64,000 bases of DNA, taken from assembly GCA_024103425.1 (NCBI GenBank), contig JAGFIS010000008.1, positions 62,001-126,000 of the forward strand, given 5' to 3'. This document shows, in pieces, positions 28,013-37,123 of the stretch. The stretch's first letter is position 1. Each line of letters begins with the position of its first letter. This DNA is from Chitinophagaceae bacterium (GTDB lineage Bacteria > Bacteroidota > Bacteroidia > Chitinophagales > Chitinophagaceae). The position numbers and the translations under genes are program-made. The notes beneath the pieces were generated by a model. The model searched no databases. It saw nothing but the letters and a program-made list of their open reading frames with translations, and was not told the origin of the DNA.

Positions 28013-28426
28013 TCAATCAATCGCTACGCGATAGACGTCTGTCTTATTTCGCTTAATATTTCTCACTTCAAACCCATTGGATTCCGGAATAATTTCGAGC
28101 AGATCGAAGACTTTGCAACCTTTCGGCAGTGGAGAGAAGATAAGCGTAAACCTGGCTGTTTGGTAGGGTTCGACCCTTTGCCACGCAGGATAAAGAGTGA
28201 TATTTTCCGCGTGAATCAGTTTACTTCTGTGCCCTGATTCGTGAGGGCACAAAAATGTCGACTTCCAGATCCTGATCATGCCTCCCCAGTGTGAACTGTA
28301 GTAAGAACAATGAACAATCACCTGGCCTTCTTCCCCGGTTTCTTCCTTCAACTTCCGGCGAACTGATTTATCCACTTTGGAAACTTTCTTCTTGCGTGGA
28401 ACTATTACCTCTTCTGATTTTGCCAT
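28013..28426 (-). CDS. hypothetical protein, basic N-terminus
   Basis: A 137-residue protein without signal peptide or membrane segment. The first 30 residues are strongly basic (PRKKKVSKVDKSVRRKLK). The rest is predicted beta-rich, with SHWGGMIRIWKST, LCPHESGHRSKLIH and a C-terminal VFDLLEIIPESNGFEVRNI. I do not recognise the family. The lysine-rich tail could bind nucleic acid or the membrane, which is speculation. It stands alone between a convergent LRR gene and a divergent dhs-like gene. Confidence 0.6.
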   Translation of the reverse strand: MAKSEEVIVPRKKKVSKVDKSVRRKLKEETGEEGQVIVHCSYYSSHWGGMIRIWKSTFLCPHESGHRSKLIHAENITLYPAWQRVEPYQTARFTLIFSPLPKGCKVFDLLEIIPESNGFEVRNIKRNKTDVYRVAID

Positions 28427-28569
28427 TTTACGGAGCTTTTATCGACAGTACTCAGCGATTTACTCACATATAAATTTAAAACTTATTCAATAACTGCCGG
28501 ATATCCGGCCTTCTTTTATCTCCAACGCGAGGAACTTGACTAGACCAACTCCGCCCCCAAAAAATAATT

Positions 28570-28577
28570 TACCTTTG
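28570..28577 (+). promoter_or_regulatory. TAnnTTTG -7 box for deoxyhypusine-synthase-like gene
   Basis: TACCTTTG, full consensus, 25 bases before the ATG at 28603. Confidence 0.5.
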
Positions 28578-28602
28578 CGCAGCAAAAAAATTCTAAGAAA
28601 AA

Positions 28603-29577
28603 ATGAGTAAAGGACCTGTTTCTCAATTTATCGAACACCACTACAGGCACTTCAACGCAGCTGCCTTAATGGATGCTGCCAAAGGATATGAAAAGCATCT
28701 TGCCGAAGGTGGAAAAATGCTGATCTCTATGGCCGGTGCCATGAGTACCGCCGAACTTGGTATCTCTCTTGCCGAAATGATTCGCCAGGACAAAGTAGCT
28801 ATCATCAGTTGTACCGGGGCTAACCTCGAAGAGGATATCATGAACCTGGTAGCGCACAGCCACTATAAACGCGTACCTCATTACCGTGATTTGAGTCCGC
28901 AGGAAGAATGGGAGCTTCTGGAAAATCATTACAATCGCGTTACCGACACTTGTATTCCTGAAGAAGAGGCTTTCCGCAGAATACAACAACATATTTTTAA
29001 AATCTGGAAAGCTGCCGATGAAAAAGGAGAGAGGTACTTACCACACGAATATATGTACCAGTTATTGAACAGTAAAGTACTGGAACAGTATTACGAAATC
29101 GATCCCAAAAACAGCTGGATGCTGGCCGCAGCAGAAAAGAATATTCCGATTATCGTACCGGGATGGGAAGACAGTACCATGGGTAATATCTTCGCTTCGT
29201 ATGTGATTAAAGGCGAACTGAAAGCCTCAACAATGAAGAGCGGTATCGAGTATATGGTAATGCTGACCGACTGGTATCGCCATAATTCCGGAGGAAAAGG
29301 CGTTGGCTTCTTCCAAATCGGCGGAGGTATTGCCGGCGATTTCCCCATCTGCGTAGTGCCAATGATGTATCAGGATCTGGAGTGGACAGACGTTCCCTTC
29401 TGGAGTTACTTCTGCCAGATATCCGACAGCACCACTTCTTATGGTTCTTATTCCGGCGCTGTGCCTAACGAGAAAATCACCTGGGGTAAATTAGATATCA
29501 ACACTCCTAAATTTATTGTAGAGAGCGATGCTACGATCGTAGCTCCACTGATTTTCGCGTGGGTGTTAGGATGGTAA
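28603..29577 (+). CDS. deoxyhypusine synthase family protein
   Basis: A 324-residue NAD-dependent enzyme of the DHS fold. Eukaryotic and archaeal DHS moves an aminobutyl group from spermidine to eIF5A. Bacteria have no eIF5A, and bacterial members are thought to make homospermidine or act on other acceptors. Visible: MLISMAGAMSTAELG, IISCTGANLEEDIMN, EDSTMGNIF, FFQIGGGIAGDFPI, and the catalytic-lysine motif ITWGKLD with K296 placed as in DHS. Length is normal. The single-gene promoter gives no pathway context. The family is sure, the substrate not. Confidence 0.9.
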   Translation: MSKGPVSQFIEHHYRHFNAAALMDAAKGYEKHLAEGGKMLISMAGAMSTAELGISLAEMIRQDKVAIISCTGANLEEDIMNLVAHSHYKRVPHYRDLSPQEEWELLENHYNRVTDTCIPEEEAFRRIQQHIFKIWKAADEKGERYLPHEYMYQLLNSKVLEQYYEIDPKNSWMLAAAEKNIPIIVPGWEDSTMGNIFASYVIKGELKASTMKSGIEYMVMLTDWYRHNSGGKGVGFFQIGGGIAGDFPICVVPMMYQDLEWTDVPFWSYFCQISDSTTSYGSYSGAVPNEKITWGKLDINTPKFIVESDATIVAPLIFAWVLGW

Positions 29578-29580
29578 TAT

Positions 29581-29605
29581 TTGCCAACCTTTCGAAGGTT
29601 GGCAA
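29581..29605. terminator. long perfect hairpin between convergent genes
   Basis: TTGCCAACCTT / AAGGTTGGCAA with a TCG loop, 11 perfect base pairs, four bases after the dhs-like stop. No long T tract on either side, so termination is likely but unproven. Confidence 0.5.
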
Positions 29606-29625
29606 CCATATATCGTATACATTAT

Positions 29626-30225
29626 TCACTCTGCATCCTTCTGATGCGCTATAATAAAAAGGATGATGTCTTCCAACGGTACTCCTGCTCTATCCGCAGC
29701 ATCGCTGATTTCTTCGCGCGAAACGTTTGCTGCAAAATACTTTTCTTTCAATCTCTTCTTAACTCCTTTCAGTTCCATGCCATCGTAACCCGTAGGACGC
29801 ATGAGTGAGTAGGCATGGATGAGCCCGGACAATTCATCAAAAGCGTAGAGCATCTTATCCATTTTGGTGACAGGCTCTACTCCAAAATGAACAGGGCCAT
29901 GTGAGGCTATGGCGTGAATTACTTCGGGGTCGATGTGCCTTCTTTCCAACTCTTCAATGATTTTCTTGCAATGCTCATCCGGCCACTGGTCCCAGTCGGC
30001 ATCATGCAACAAGCCGGCGATATACCAGCGGTGTTGATCGGCTTCAGTCAATCCTTCTTTTTCCTTAGCCCACATCTTCATCAGGTGGCCCACCTGCCTC
30101 ATGTGCAACTGGAGTTTGGGGTTTAGTACCCACTCATTCATTAGTGTTTCTGCTTCCTCGTTGGTTAAAATATTACCTGCATCTTCAGGACGGCCAAACT
30201 CCTGACGGCCTATAATCATTGACAT
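29626..30225 (-). CDS. HD domain phosphohydrolase-like protein
   Basis: A 199-residue cytoplasmic protein with an HD metal site: H41 in LQLHMRQVGH, H74/D75 in AGLLHDADWDQ, a later His in AIASHGPVHFG, and an Asp in YAFDELSG. HD proteins are phosphohydrolases of nucleotides or related phosphates. This compact form, with its C-terminal helical part (FAANVSREEI, GVPLEDIILFIIAHQ), is common but uncharacterised. It is 11 bases downstream of asnS on the same strand, so it is probably cotranscribed. Confidence 0.85.
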   Translation of the reverse strand: MSMIIGRQEFGRPEDAGNILTNEEAETLMNEWVLNPKLQLHMRQVGHLMKMWAKEKEGLTEADQHRWYIAGLLHDADWDQWPDEHCKKIIEELERRHIDPEVIHAIASHGPVHFGVEPVTKMDKMLYAFDELSGLIHAYSLMRPTGYDGMELKGVKKRLKEKYFAANVSREEISDAADRAGVPLEDIILFIIAHQKDAE

Positions 30226-30236
30226 AGCTGCGTAAA

Positions 30237-31676
30237 TTAAAACTCTACATTCTTCGGATAACGGGGGAACGGAATCACATCGCGGATGTTAGTCATTCCC
30301 GTAATGAACTGCACCACTCTTTCAAAACCTAACCCGAACCCCGCGTGCGGCACAGTACCAAACTTGCGGATGTCCAGATACCAGTACAGGTCATCAGCAG
30401 GAATATTCATCTCCTCCATTCTTGACACCAGTTTATCAAGCCGCTCTTCTCTCTGCGATCCGCCGACAATCTCCCCAATGCCCGGCGCCAGGATATCCAT
30501 AGCGGCAACCGTTTTACCATCGTCGTTCTGCCGCATATAAAAGGCTTTAATATCTTTTGGATAGTCGTACAGTATTACCGGTTTCTTGAAGTGTTTTTCT
30601 ACGAGGTATCTTTCGTGCTCGCTCTGCAGATCGATTCCCCATTCGTTGACGGGATATTGAAATTTCTTCTTCTTGTTGTGATTCGAGTTCTTAAGAATAT
30701 CGATAGCCTCTGTGTAGCTGATTCTTTCGAATTCGTTTTCAATTACAAATTGAAGTTTCTCCACAAGGCCCATTTCGCTCCTTTCCTGCTGTGGTTTCTG
30801 TTTTTCTTCTTCTTCAAGCCTCTTAGCAAGGAAAGCCATATCGTCAGGACAGTGATCTAACGCATATCTAATGATGTATTTGATAAACTCTTCCGCGAGA
30901 TCCATATTATCCTCCAGATCGTAAAAGGCCATCTCCGGTTCAATCATCCAGAACTCTGCCAGGTGTCTTGCTGTATTGCTGTTCTCCGCACGGAACGTAG
31001 GCCCGAAAGTATAAACATTCCCCAGTGCTGTTGCACCCAGCTCTGCCTCCAACTGGCCGCTTACAGTCAAGTTTGCAGCACGTCCGAAGAAGTCTTCTTT
31101 GAAGTTTACTTTTCCGTTTTCACCTTTCGGTACGTTAGCCAGATCAAAGTTGGTAACATGGAACGTCTCACCGGCACCTTCTGCATCCGATGCAGTGATG
31201 ATCGGTGAGTGTATGTACACAAAGCCTTTGTCGACAAAAAATTTGTGGATGGCGAAAGCCACAATACTCCTTACGCGGAATACCGAAGCAAAAGTATTCG
31301 TACGAAATCTCAGGTGTGCAATTTCCCGTAAGAATTCCAGGCTGTGTCTCTTAGGTTGCAACGGGTATTTCTCTGCATCGCTGTCTCCCAGGATATCTAT
31401 ACTGTCTGCCACAAGTTCTACTCTTTGTCCTTTTCCTGGAGATTCAACTAATTTTCCGGTTGCACGTATAGCCGCACCTGTAGTGAGGCGTTTCAGAAGT
31501 GCATCTTCAAATTTTTCCAATGGTGCCACCACCTGCAAATTGGTATTGGTACTGCCATCGTTTAGCGCAATAAACTGGTTATTACGAAATGTGCGCACCC
31601 AGCCCATTACTATAATTTCCTCGCCGGGCTGCCCGCCACTCAGCACTTTTGCAACTTCTGTCCTTTTATTAAACAT
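30237..31676 (-). CDS. asnS: asparaginyl-tRNA synthetase
   Basis: A 479-residue class IIb synthetase, started at the ATG at 31676 ([12 protein letters not shown]). A longer frame to 31733 crosses the promoter box and is rejected. It has an N-terminal OB anticodon-binding fold ([18 protein letters not shown]), motif 2 with [22 protein letters not shown], and motif 3 with [15 protein letters not shown]. It charges tRNA(Asn) directly, so the GatCAB complex implied by gatB is probably needed for Gln-tRNA only. Promoter box 19 bases upstream; HD gene downstream. Confidence 0.96.
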   Translation of the reverse strand: MFNKRTEVAKVLSGGQPGEEIIVMGWVRTFRNNQFIALNDGSTNTNLQVVAPLEKFEDALLKRLTTGAAIRATGKLVESPGKGQRVELVADSIDILGDSDAEKYPLQPKRHSLEFLREIAHLRFRTNTFASVFRVRSIVAFAIHKFFVDKGFVYIHSPIITASDAEGAGETFHVTNFDLANVPKGENGKVNFKEDFFGRAANLTVSGQLEAELGATALGNVYTFGPTFRAENSNTARHLAEFWMIEPEMAFYDLEDNMDLAEEFIKYIIRYALDHCPDDMAFLAKRLEEEEKQKPQQERSEMGLVEKLQFVIENEFERISYTEAIDILKNSNHNKKKKFQYPVNEWGIDLQSEHERYLVEKHFKKPVILYDYPKDIKAFYMRQNDDGKTVAAMDILAPGIGEIVGGSQREERLDKLVSRMEEMNIPADDLYWYLDIRKFGTVPHAGFGLGFERVVQFITGMTNIRDVIPFPRYPKNVEF

Positions 31677-31695
31677 CAGATTATTTTTAGGTGTG

Positions 31696-31703
31696 CAAAT
31701 ATA
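31696..31703 (-). promoter_or_regulatory. TAnnTTTG -7 box for asnS
   Basis: TATATTTG on the minus strand, full consensus, 19 bases before the ATG at 31676. Confidence 0.5.
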
Positions 31704-31836
31704 CTCAACAAAGGAAAATGCCCTAAAACACAATACATACGGTATTATTACCGTTAAGTAAACTGAATTTTTTCCCTAAATTTTTTACCTAAAAAAAATA
31801 TTTTATCAAAATTGCTGTAATATTGCAGCAGAAAGC

Positions 31837-31857
31837 ATGCAGACTTCAAAACTGCAT
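31837..31857. repeat. small inverted repeat in rho leader region
   Basis: ATGCAG (31837-31842) / CTGCAT (31852-31857) with a 9-base spacer, near a second imperfect palindrome at 31815-31828. The asnS-rho gap is 273 bases and holds no gene. The repeats might belong to the rho leader or a regulator site. Confidence 0.25.
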
Positions 31858-31949
31858 AGTTCCTATAAGAATCCACTTCCAATAAATATCATAATCGTAT
31901 TTTTTTTCAAACTGCGAGGTTTTTTGACTAATAATATTTAAGTCCATCT

Positions 31950-33626
31950 ATGTACGACATACTCCAACTGAACGACATGCTCGTTCCTGAGTTGCTGGAT
32001 ATTGCTGAGCAACAGAACATTCCTGACGTTCAGCATCTTAAAAAACAAGAACTAATAGAAAAAATTCTTAATAACCAATCCACAATGGAAAACGAAAAAA
32101 AGGAATCAACGGATAGCCCGAGGCCTAAGCGGAAGCGTATCGTGAAGACAACAAAAGTGAATGGGGATACTGTTTCGGCAGAGAAGAAAGACAGTATTCC
32201 GGCTGAAGAAGCGGAAGAAAATGTAATACCTGCCGAAAAAAAGAAGCCGGTTCAAAAATCTAAGGGTGCGGCCGCCGGCAATAAAACCGTAAAAGAAAGT
32301 GTGAAAGCCGAACCGGTTGATTTGGGCGATTCGGATCAGGAAGTAGAAGAACTTGCGGATCCAAAAACAATCGCTCCGTCTTTACTGGATATGCTGAAAG
32401 ACGACGAAGAAGTAGATCTGGAATTACCTGAAGAAATACTCGAAGAAGAAGCTGCCCAGGCTGCAGCTACCCCATACAAAAGCAAGAAGGATTCTAACTT
32501 TAATCTTGAATTCGACGGAATTATTGAAGCCGAAGGTGTATTAGAAATGATGCCGGATGGTTACGGCTTCCTCAGAAGCAGTGACTATAACTACCTTTCG
32601 TCTCCGGATGATGTATACGTATCTCCAAGCCAAATTAAATTATTCGGGTTGAAAACCGGTGATACTATTTCAGGCACTATCAGGCCGCCGAAAGAAGGAG
32701 AAAAATATTTCGCAGTAATCAGGGTGGATACGATCAACGGAAAGAAGCCGGAAGAAGTTCGCGACCGCGTTCCGTTTGATTATCTCACCCCGCTTTTCCC
32801 GTACGAAAAACTCAACCTGTTTACCAGCCCGACCAACTACAGTACTCGTATCATGGATCTCTTTACTCCCATCGGTAAGGGACAGAGAGGGTTGATAGTT
32901 GCACAGCCGAAAACCGGTAAGACAATGTTGCTCAAAGAAGTGGCCAACGCCATAGCTGCCAATCACCCTGAGTGTTATCTGATGATTGTACTGGTGGATG
33001 AGCGTCCTGAAGAGGTGACCGATATGGAGCGCAGCGTAAAAGCAGAAGTAATAGCATCCACATTTGATGAGCCTGCAGAAAAGCACGTAAAAGTGAGTAC
33101 TATGGCGCTTCAGAAAGCCAAGAGACTGGTTGAGAGTGGCCACGATGTGGTTATCCTGCTTGACAGTATCACCCGTCTTGCACGCGCACACAACACCGTT
33201 TCTCCTGCAAGCGGAAAGGTGTTGTCCGGTGGTGTGGAAGCCAACGCGATGCAGAAACCCAAACAGTTCTTCGGCGCTGCCCGTAAAATAGAAAACGGAG
33301 GAAGCCTTACCATCATCGCTACAGCTCTGGTAGATACGGGAAGCAAAATGGACGAGGTGATCTTTGAAGAATTCAAGGGGACAGGTAACATGGAGTTGCA
33401 ACTTGATCGCAGGCTGAGCAACCGCCGTATCTTCCCTGCGATTGATATTATTTCTTCATCTACCCGCCGCGACGATTTGTTAGTTGACAAAGACGTATTA
33501 CAACGGATGTGGGTACTGCGTAACCATATTGCAGATATGAATCCGGAAGAAGCCATTAATCTGCTTCTGAAGAACATGAAAGGAACAAAAGACAACTCCG
33601 AGTTCCTGACCAGCATGAATGGATAG
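31950..33626 (+). CDS. rho: transcription termination factor Rho with long N-terminal insertion
   Basis: A 558-residue RNA-dependent ATPase helicase that ends transcription. Order: Rho_N helices (1-42), a disordered charged insert (~45-190, Lys/Arg-rich then Glu-rich), the cold-shock-like RNA-binding domain (193-270, [16 protein letters not shown]), and the RecA-like ATPase with Walker A AQPKTGKT at 318-325, Walker [14 protein letters not shown] and the Q-loop region [10 protein letters not shown]. coli Rho has 419 residues, and the excess is the insert. The gap upstream (273 bases) suggests a leader. An intrinsic hairpin follows the stop. Confidence 0.96.
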   Translation: MYDILQLNDMLVPELLDIAEQQNIPDVQHLKKQELIEKILNNQSTMENEKKESTDSPRPKRKRIVKTTKVNGDTVSAEKKDSIPAEEAEENVIPAEKKKPVQKSKGAAAGNKTVKESVKAEPVDLGDSDQEVEELADPKTIAPSLLDMLKDDEEVDLELPEEILEEEAAQAAATPYKSKKDSNFNLEFDGIIEAEGVLEMMPDGYGFLRSSDYNYLSSPDDVYVSPSQIKLFGLKTGDTISGTIRPPKEGEKYFAVIRVDTINGKKPEEVRDRVPFDYLTPLFPYEKLNLFTSPTNYSTRIMDLFTPIGKGQRGLIVAQPKTGKTMLLKEVANAIAANHPECYLMIVLVDERPEEVTDMERSVKAEVIASTFDEPAEKHVKVSTMALQKAKRLVESGHDVVILLDSITRLARAHNTVSPASGKVLSGGVEANAMQKPKQFFGAARKIENGGSLTIIATALVDTGSKMDEVIFEEFKGTGNMELQLDRRLSNRRIFPAIDIISSSTRRDDLLVDKDVLQRMWVLRNHIADMNPEEAINLLLKNMKGTKDNSEFLTSMNG

Positions 33627-33647
33627 AAATAAAAAATCAGATATATT

Positions 33648-33673
33648 ACCACTGCTCAGCAGTGGTTTTTTTT
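33648..33673 (+). terminator. rho-independent terminator after rho, ending at mnmH start
   Basis: ACCACTG CTCAG CAGTGGT with outer pairing to nine bases, followed by eight T (33666-33673). The mnmH ATG begins three bases later at 33677. Confidence 0.85.
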
Positions 33674-33676
33674 GCA

Positions 33677-34726
33677 ATGCCCATTGAGAAAACAGATATA
33701 GGTGAATTTATTGAACGGAGTAAATCTTTCCCCGTTCTGGATGTCAGGAGTCCGGCAGAATATGCCCATGCTCATTTCCCCGGAGCGTATTCCCTTCCCA
33801 TATTTAATAACGAACAACGTGCTGCTATCGGAACAGCCTACAAGCAACAAGGCCGAGCAGTGGCGGTAGATATAGGGCTGAGTTACTTCTCTGAAGAGAT
33901 GAAGTCTGTGCAGAAAAAAGCTCTTGAAATTTTTGAAGCACACGAGGGCGAAGGATTGCCCACTTTCGTGGTTCATTGCTGGAGAGGGGGTATGCGAAGC
34001 GGTGCCATTGCCTGGCTGTTAAGCCTTTACGGTTACAAGGTATATGTTCTCGATGGGGGATATAAATCGTTCAGGAGATGGGTACTTGATCAGTTTGAAA
34101 AAAAGTATTTGTTTTCACTGCTGGGTGGTTTTACCGGATCAGGTAAAACAGAATTACTATATGAATTAGAAAAACAGGGAAAAAAGATTATAGATCTCGA
34201 GCGTCTCGCCAACCATAAAGGTTCTGCCTTCGGTGCTCTGGGAATGGAAAAACAGCCATCGCAGGAGATGTTCGAAAACCGTCTGGCCATAAAACTGTGG
34301 GAAGCATCAAAGACTGCAACCGGAGATCCGATCTGGTTAGAAGACGAAAGCAGGCATATCGGTATTGTACACATCCCGAATACTATGTGGGAGCAGATGC
34401 GGTCGAGCCAACTCTACTTCCTCGAAATCCCTCAGGAGGAACGGCTGGAGTACATCACCGGGGAATATGGCAAATTTTCTACTGCAGAGCTTTCTGCCTG
34501 TGTGCTGAAGATTCAAAAAAGGCTGGGTGGTTTAGAAACTCAAAACGCAGTTAACCATTTGAAAAACAATGAGATAAAAGAGTGTTTTGCCATCCTCCTC
34601 AGATATTACGATAAACTATATCAGCACTCGCTGATGAACCGTGAAAATATCAGCCAGATTCTGCATAAAGTCCCCTGTAAAAGCGTTAGTAGTACAAACA
34701 GTCTGGCGCTTGACCCCACAGGTTAA
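33677..34726 (+). CDS. mnmH: tRNA 2-selenouridine synthase
   Basis: A 349-residue protein (SelU/YbbB). It replaces sulfur by selenium at the wobble 2-thiouridine of tRNAs for Lys, Glu and Gln, through a geranylated intermediate. The rhodanese domain (~1-130) has C101 in VHCWRGGMRSGA, and the P-loop domain has GGFTGSGKT at 150-158. The start at 33677 replaces a GTG at 33662 that lies inside the terminator stem. First gene of a colinear run that includes selD, the selenophosphate donor gene. It must be read through, or started within, the terminator. Confidence 0.93.
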   Translation: MPIEKTDIGEFIERSKSFPVLDVRSPAEYAHAHFPGAYSLPIFNNEQRAAIGTAYKQQGRAVAVDIGLSYFSEEMKSVQKKALEIFEAHEGEGLPTFVVHCWRGGMRSGAIAWLLSLYGYKVYVLDGGYKSFRRWVLDQFEKKYLFSLLGGFTGSGKTELLYELEKQGKKIIDLERLANHKGSAFGALGMEKQPSQEMFENRLAIKLWEASKTATGDPIWLEDESRHIGIVHIPNTMWEQMRSSQLYFLEIPQEERLEYITGEYGKFSTAELSACVLKIQKRLGGLETQNAVNHLKNNEIKECFAILLRYYDKLYQHSLMNRENISQILHKVPCKSVSSTNSLALDPTG

Positions 34727-34732
34727 TCTGAT

Positions 34733-37123
34733 ATGAAGTTTAGTTATAAATCCATTATCACTCTTTTACTCACTTTTATTTCCTTCTACGGATATGCTCA
34801 ACAAGATTGGGATATCACCGGTGTGTGGACAGGTACGCTCTATAACGACTCCACCCAAAAATACATTCCATTCGAATTAGCGGTAACCCGTCATGGCGGA
34901 GATTTATCCGGATATACTTACACTGTCTTTATGATCGACAGTATCCCTAATATCGGGGTGAAAGAAATTACCGTTAAGGAAAAGAATGAGCTTTACACCG
35001 TTCGTGATAAAAAGCTGATTGATAACAACTACACTGAGGCTCCTGATAAAGGGGTATACACCACACTGGAATTGTCGCATTCTCAAAATGATACAGCCGA
35101 TGTGCTGAGCGGACGGTGGTACACTAACCGGACTAAATATTTCTATCCTGTAGGCGGTGCCGCTTTTCTTACCAAGAAGCTGAGAGTTCGAGAAACGAAT
35201 ATCGTCCCCCGTCTGGAAAAATTAGGACTGGCAGGCAGGTTGTCGTTCCTGCAAAGCAACAGGACAGGTGATATAGCTACAGTCGATAAAAAGAAACTAA
35301 AAGCAAAAAAATCAGGCGAACCGGACAAAGAGTCTTCAGAACCAATGATGGCCGTTATGGAGCCAGGACTCGTCATTGTTGTACCTAAAAAAGACACGGC
35401 TAAGCAAATCAAGCTTCCGGAAATCAGCGAACTGGCTCAAATAGCCGGGGCTGAAGAAAATACTACAAGAGAAAAGAACACAAAACCGGCCGGAAACATT
35501 CGCCAACAAACCACAGAGAGCACACTTGCTAAAAAAGAAATAGCCGATAACAACACACCGGGAAATGGAGCGGTCAATAATGTTGCAGAGAAATCTCCGA
35601 TAACAAAGAAAGAAGCAGAAAGCGGGGGTATGGCCGGCCGTGAATCAAGGAAAGAAACACAAAGTGCGGTCACTGTGACTATAGCAGCATCGAATGCACC
35701 GGCAAAAGATTTGGATAATAACATTGCTCAGGCAAATCAAAAAGCCTCAGCTGATGCAGAAAAACAAAACAACAACACAGCCGGTACAGACAATAAGAGC
35801 CCCACACAACAACAGGTAACTATGAAAGGAAATGTTGTTGATAATAAAGCCGTTGCCGAAAACAAAACATTTGCATCCGGCACAAATCAAAATCCGGTTA
35901 TTGCCAGCACCGATAACAAAGCCGGATTGCCTCAACAGAATGCTGCTGCAAGTGAAGTTTCAGGTAACAATAATCAAAAGCTGAATAACATCTCAACAGC
36001 CGCTCAGGATAAAAGAGGTAATATCGCCGGTGAACGTGAAGACAATAAGGTTGCCCAATCGCAACAAAAGACAGAAACAACAGCGCTCGCTTCCGGTGAA
36101 CAGAAAAGTAATAATAAAGTTGCCGTGGCAGGTGATGGTACCGGTGCCACTATTGCCGGCTCTAATAATCCGCCTACTGCCAATCAACAAAAAACAGGGT
36201 CAAAAGAAATTACTGTCGCTGATAAGGCTGGATTAAATAAAGAAGCCTCAAACAAGATTGCTCAAAATAAAAACCCGGAGAGCCAGGCATCTGATGTATC
36301 CACTACGGATACACGTAGCTATAGTCAAAACTCAGCTTTAGCATCTGCAGCTACTAACCAGCCGGTATCGCAAAATGCAGCCCAAGCGGTCAGTGCTGCA
36401 AATAGCCGGACAGCATCAGCTCAGAAATCAATCGTAAAGGCCTCTGACGTTATTTCTGCAGAAAAAGCCGTTCAATCCGGAACAAATGATGCTACGAAAG
36501 AAATTAATACCGCAAACAATACTATTTCTGCGAATACTGCTGTGTCTAATAAAAATATGCAGACCTCTGAAACCACAAAAAATCAAACATCACAAGGCAC
36601 AGAAAAAGAAACCTCCGTTCCTGAAGTCCGCAATGCACAGGGCAACAAAAACACCGTAACTCAATCAGCCTCCGGTACCGCCGGTGTCAAACAACAGGAA
36701 ACAACAAAAACCGCTGAGGTTGTTAAAAAAGCCCCGGCTCCGGCACCCGATCTCAGCAAACGGAAAATTGAAACCATTCAAACCGTACAACTCAGAAGCG
36801 ATAGCATCGTGCTTTCGCTGTACGACAACGGAATAGTGGATGGTGACACGGTCAGTGTATTGTTAAATGGGCAGGTTTTACTCTCGCGCATCGGATTAAA
36901 AGAAGAAGCCTTTAACCATACCCTCCATATCACTCCCGAAATGAGCGACTCGCTCAACCTCGTGATGTATGCCGAAAATCTCGGAAGTATTCCGCCTAAC
37001 TCGGGACTGTTAATCGTCCGCGATAAGGGCCAAACCTACGAAATAAGGTTCAGCGGTGACCTGCAAAAGAATTCTGCCATAATTTTGCTGCGAAATAAGC
37101 AAGATGAAGACAGCAGAAAGTGA
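34733..37123 (+). CDS. large exported protein with low-complexity Asn/Ala/Lys/Gln/Thr linker
   Basis: A 796-residue protein: signal peptide (1-22), N-terminal beta domain (~23-170, DITGVWTGTLYND, RWYTNRTKYFYP), a linker of about 450 residues (~225-674) rich in Asn, Ala, Lys, Gln, Ser and Thr with no Cys or Trp, and a compact C-terminal domain (675-790) containing SLYDNGIVDGDTVSVLLNG and MYAENLGSIPPNSGLL. Related C-terminal domains occur in Chitinophagaceae exported proteins of unknown role. It sits six bases behind mnmH and overlaps selD by 20 bases, an odd place for an envelope protein. Confidence 0.75.
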   Translation: MKFSYKSIITLLLTFISFYGYAQQDWDITGVWTGTLYNDSTQKYIPFELAVTRHGGDLSGYTYTVFMIDSIPNIGVKEITVKEKNELYTVRDKKLIDNNYTEAPDKGVYTTLELSHSQNDTADVLSGRWYTNRTKYFYPVGGAAFLTKKLRVRETNIVPRLEKLGLAGRLSFLQSNRTGDIATVDKKKLKAKKSGEPDKESSEPMMAVMEPGLVIVVPKKDTAKQIKLPEISELAQIAGAEENTTREKNTKPAGNIRQQTTESTLAKKEIADNNTPGNGAVNNVAEKSPITKKEAESGGMAGRESRKETQSAVTVTIAASNAPAKDLDNNIAQANQKASADAEKQNNNTAGTDNKSPTQQQVTMKGNVVDNKAVAENKTFASGTNQNPVIASTDNKAGLPQQNAAASEVSGNNNQKLNNISTAAQDKRGNIAGEREDNKVAQSQQKTETTALASGEQKSNNKVAVAGDGTGATIAGSNNPPTANQQKTGSKEITVADKAGLNKEASNKIAQNKNPESQASDVSTTDTRSYSQNSALASAATNQPVSQNAAQAVSAANSRTASAQKSIVKASDVISAEKAVQSGTNDATKEINTANNTISANTAVSNKNMQTSETTKNQTSQGTEKETSVPEVRNAQGNKNTVTQSASGTAGVKQQETTKTAEVVKKAPAPAPDLSKRKIETIQTVQLRSDSIVLSLYDNGIVDGDTVSVLLNGQVLLSRIGLKEEAFNHTLHITPEMSDSLNLVMYAENLGSIPPNSGLLIVRDKGQTYEIRFSGDLQKNSAIILLRNKQDEDSRK

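Noticed and set aside
32670..33401. 243-codon open frame opposite rho
   Set aside because: Cys/His/Phe-rich translation with no motif, fully inside rho; a shadow frame.
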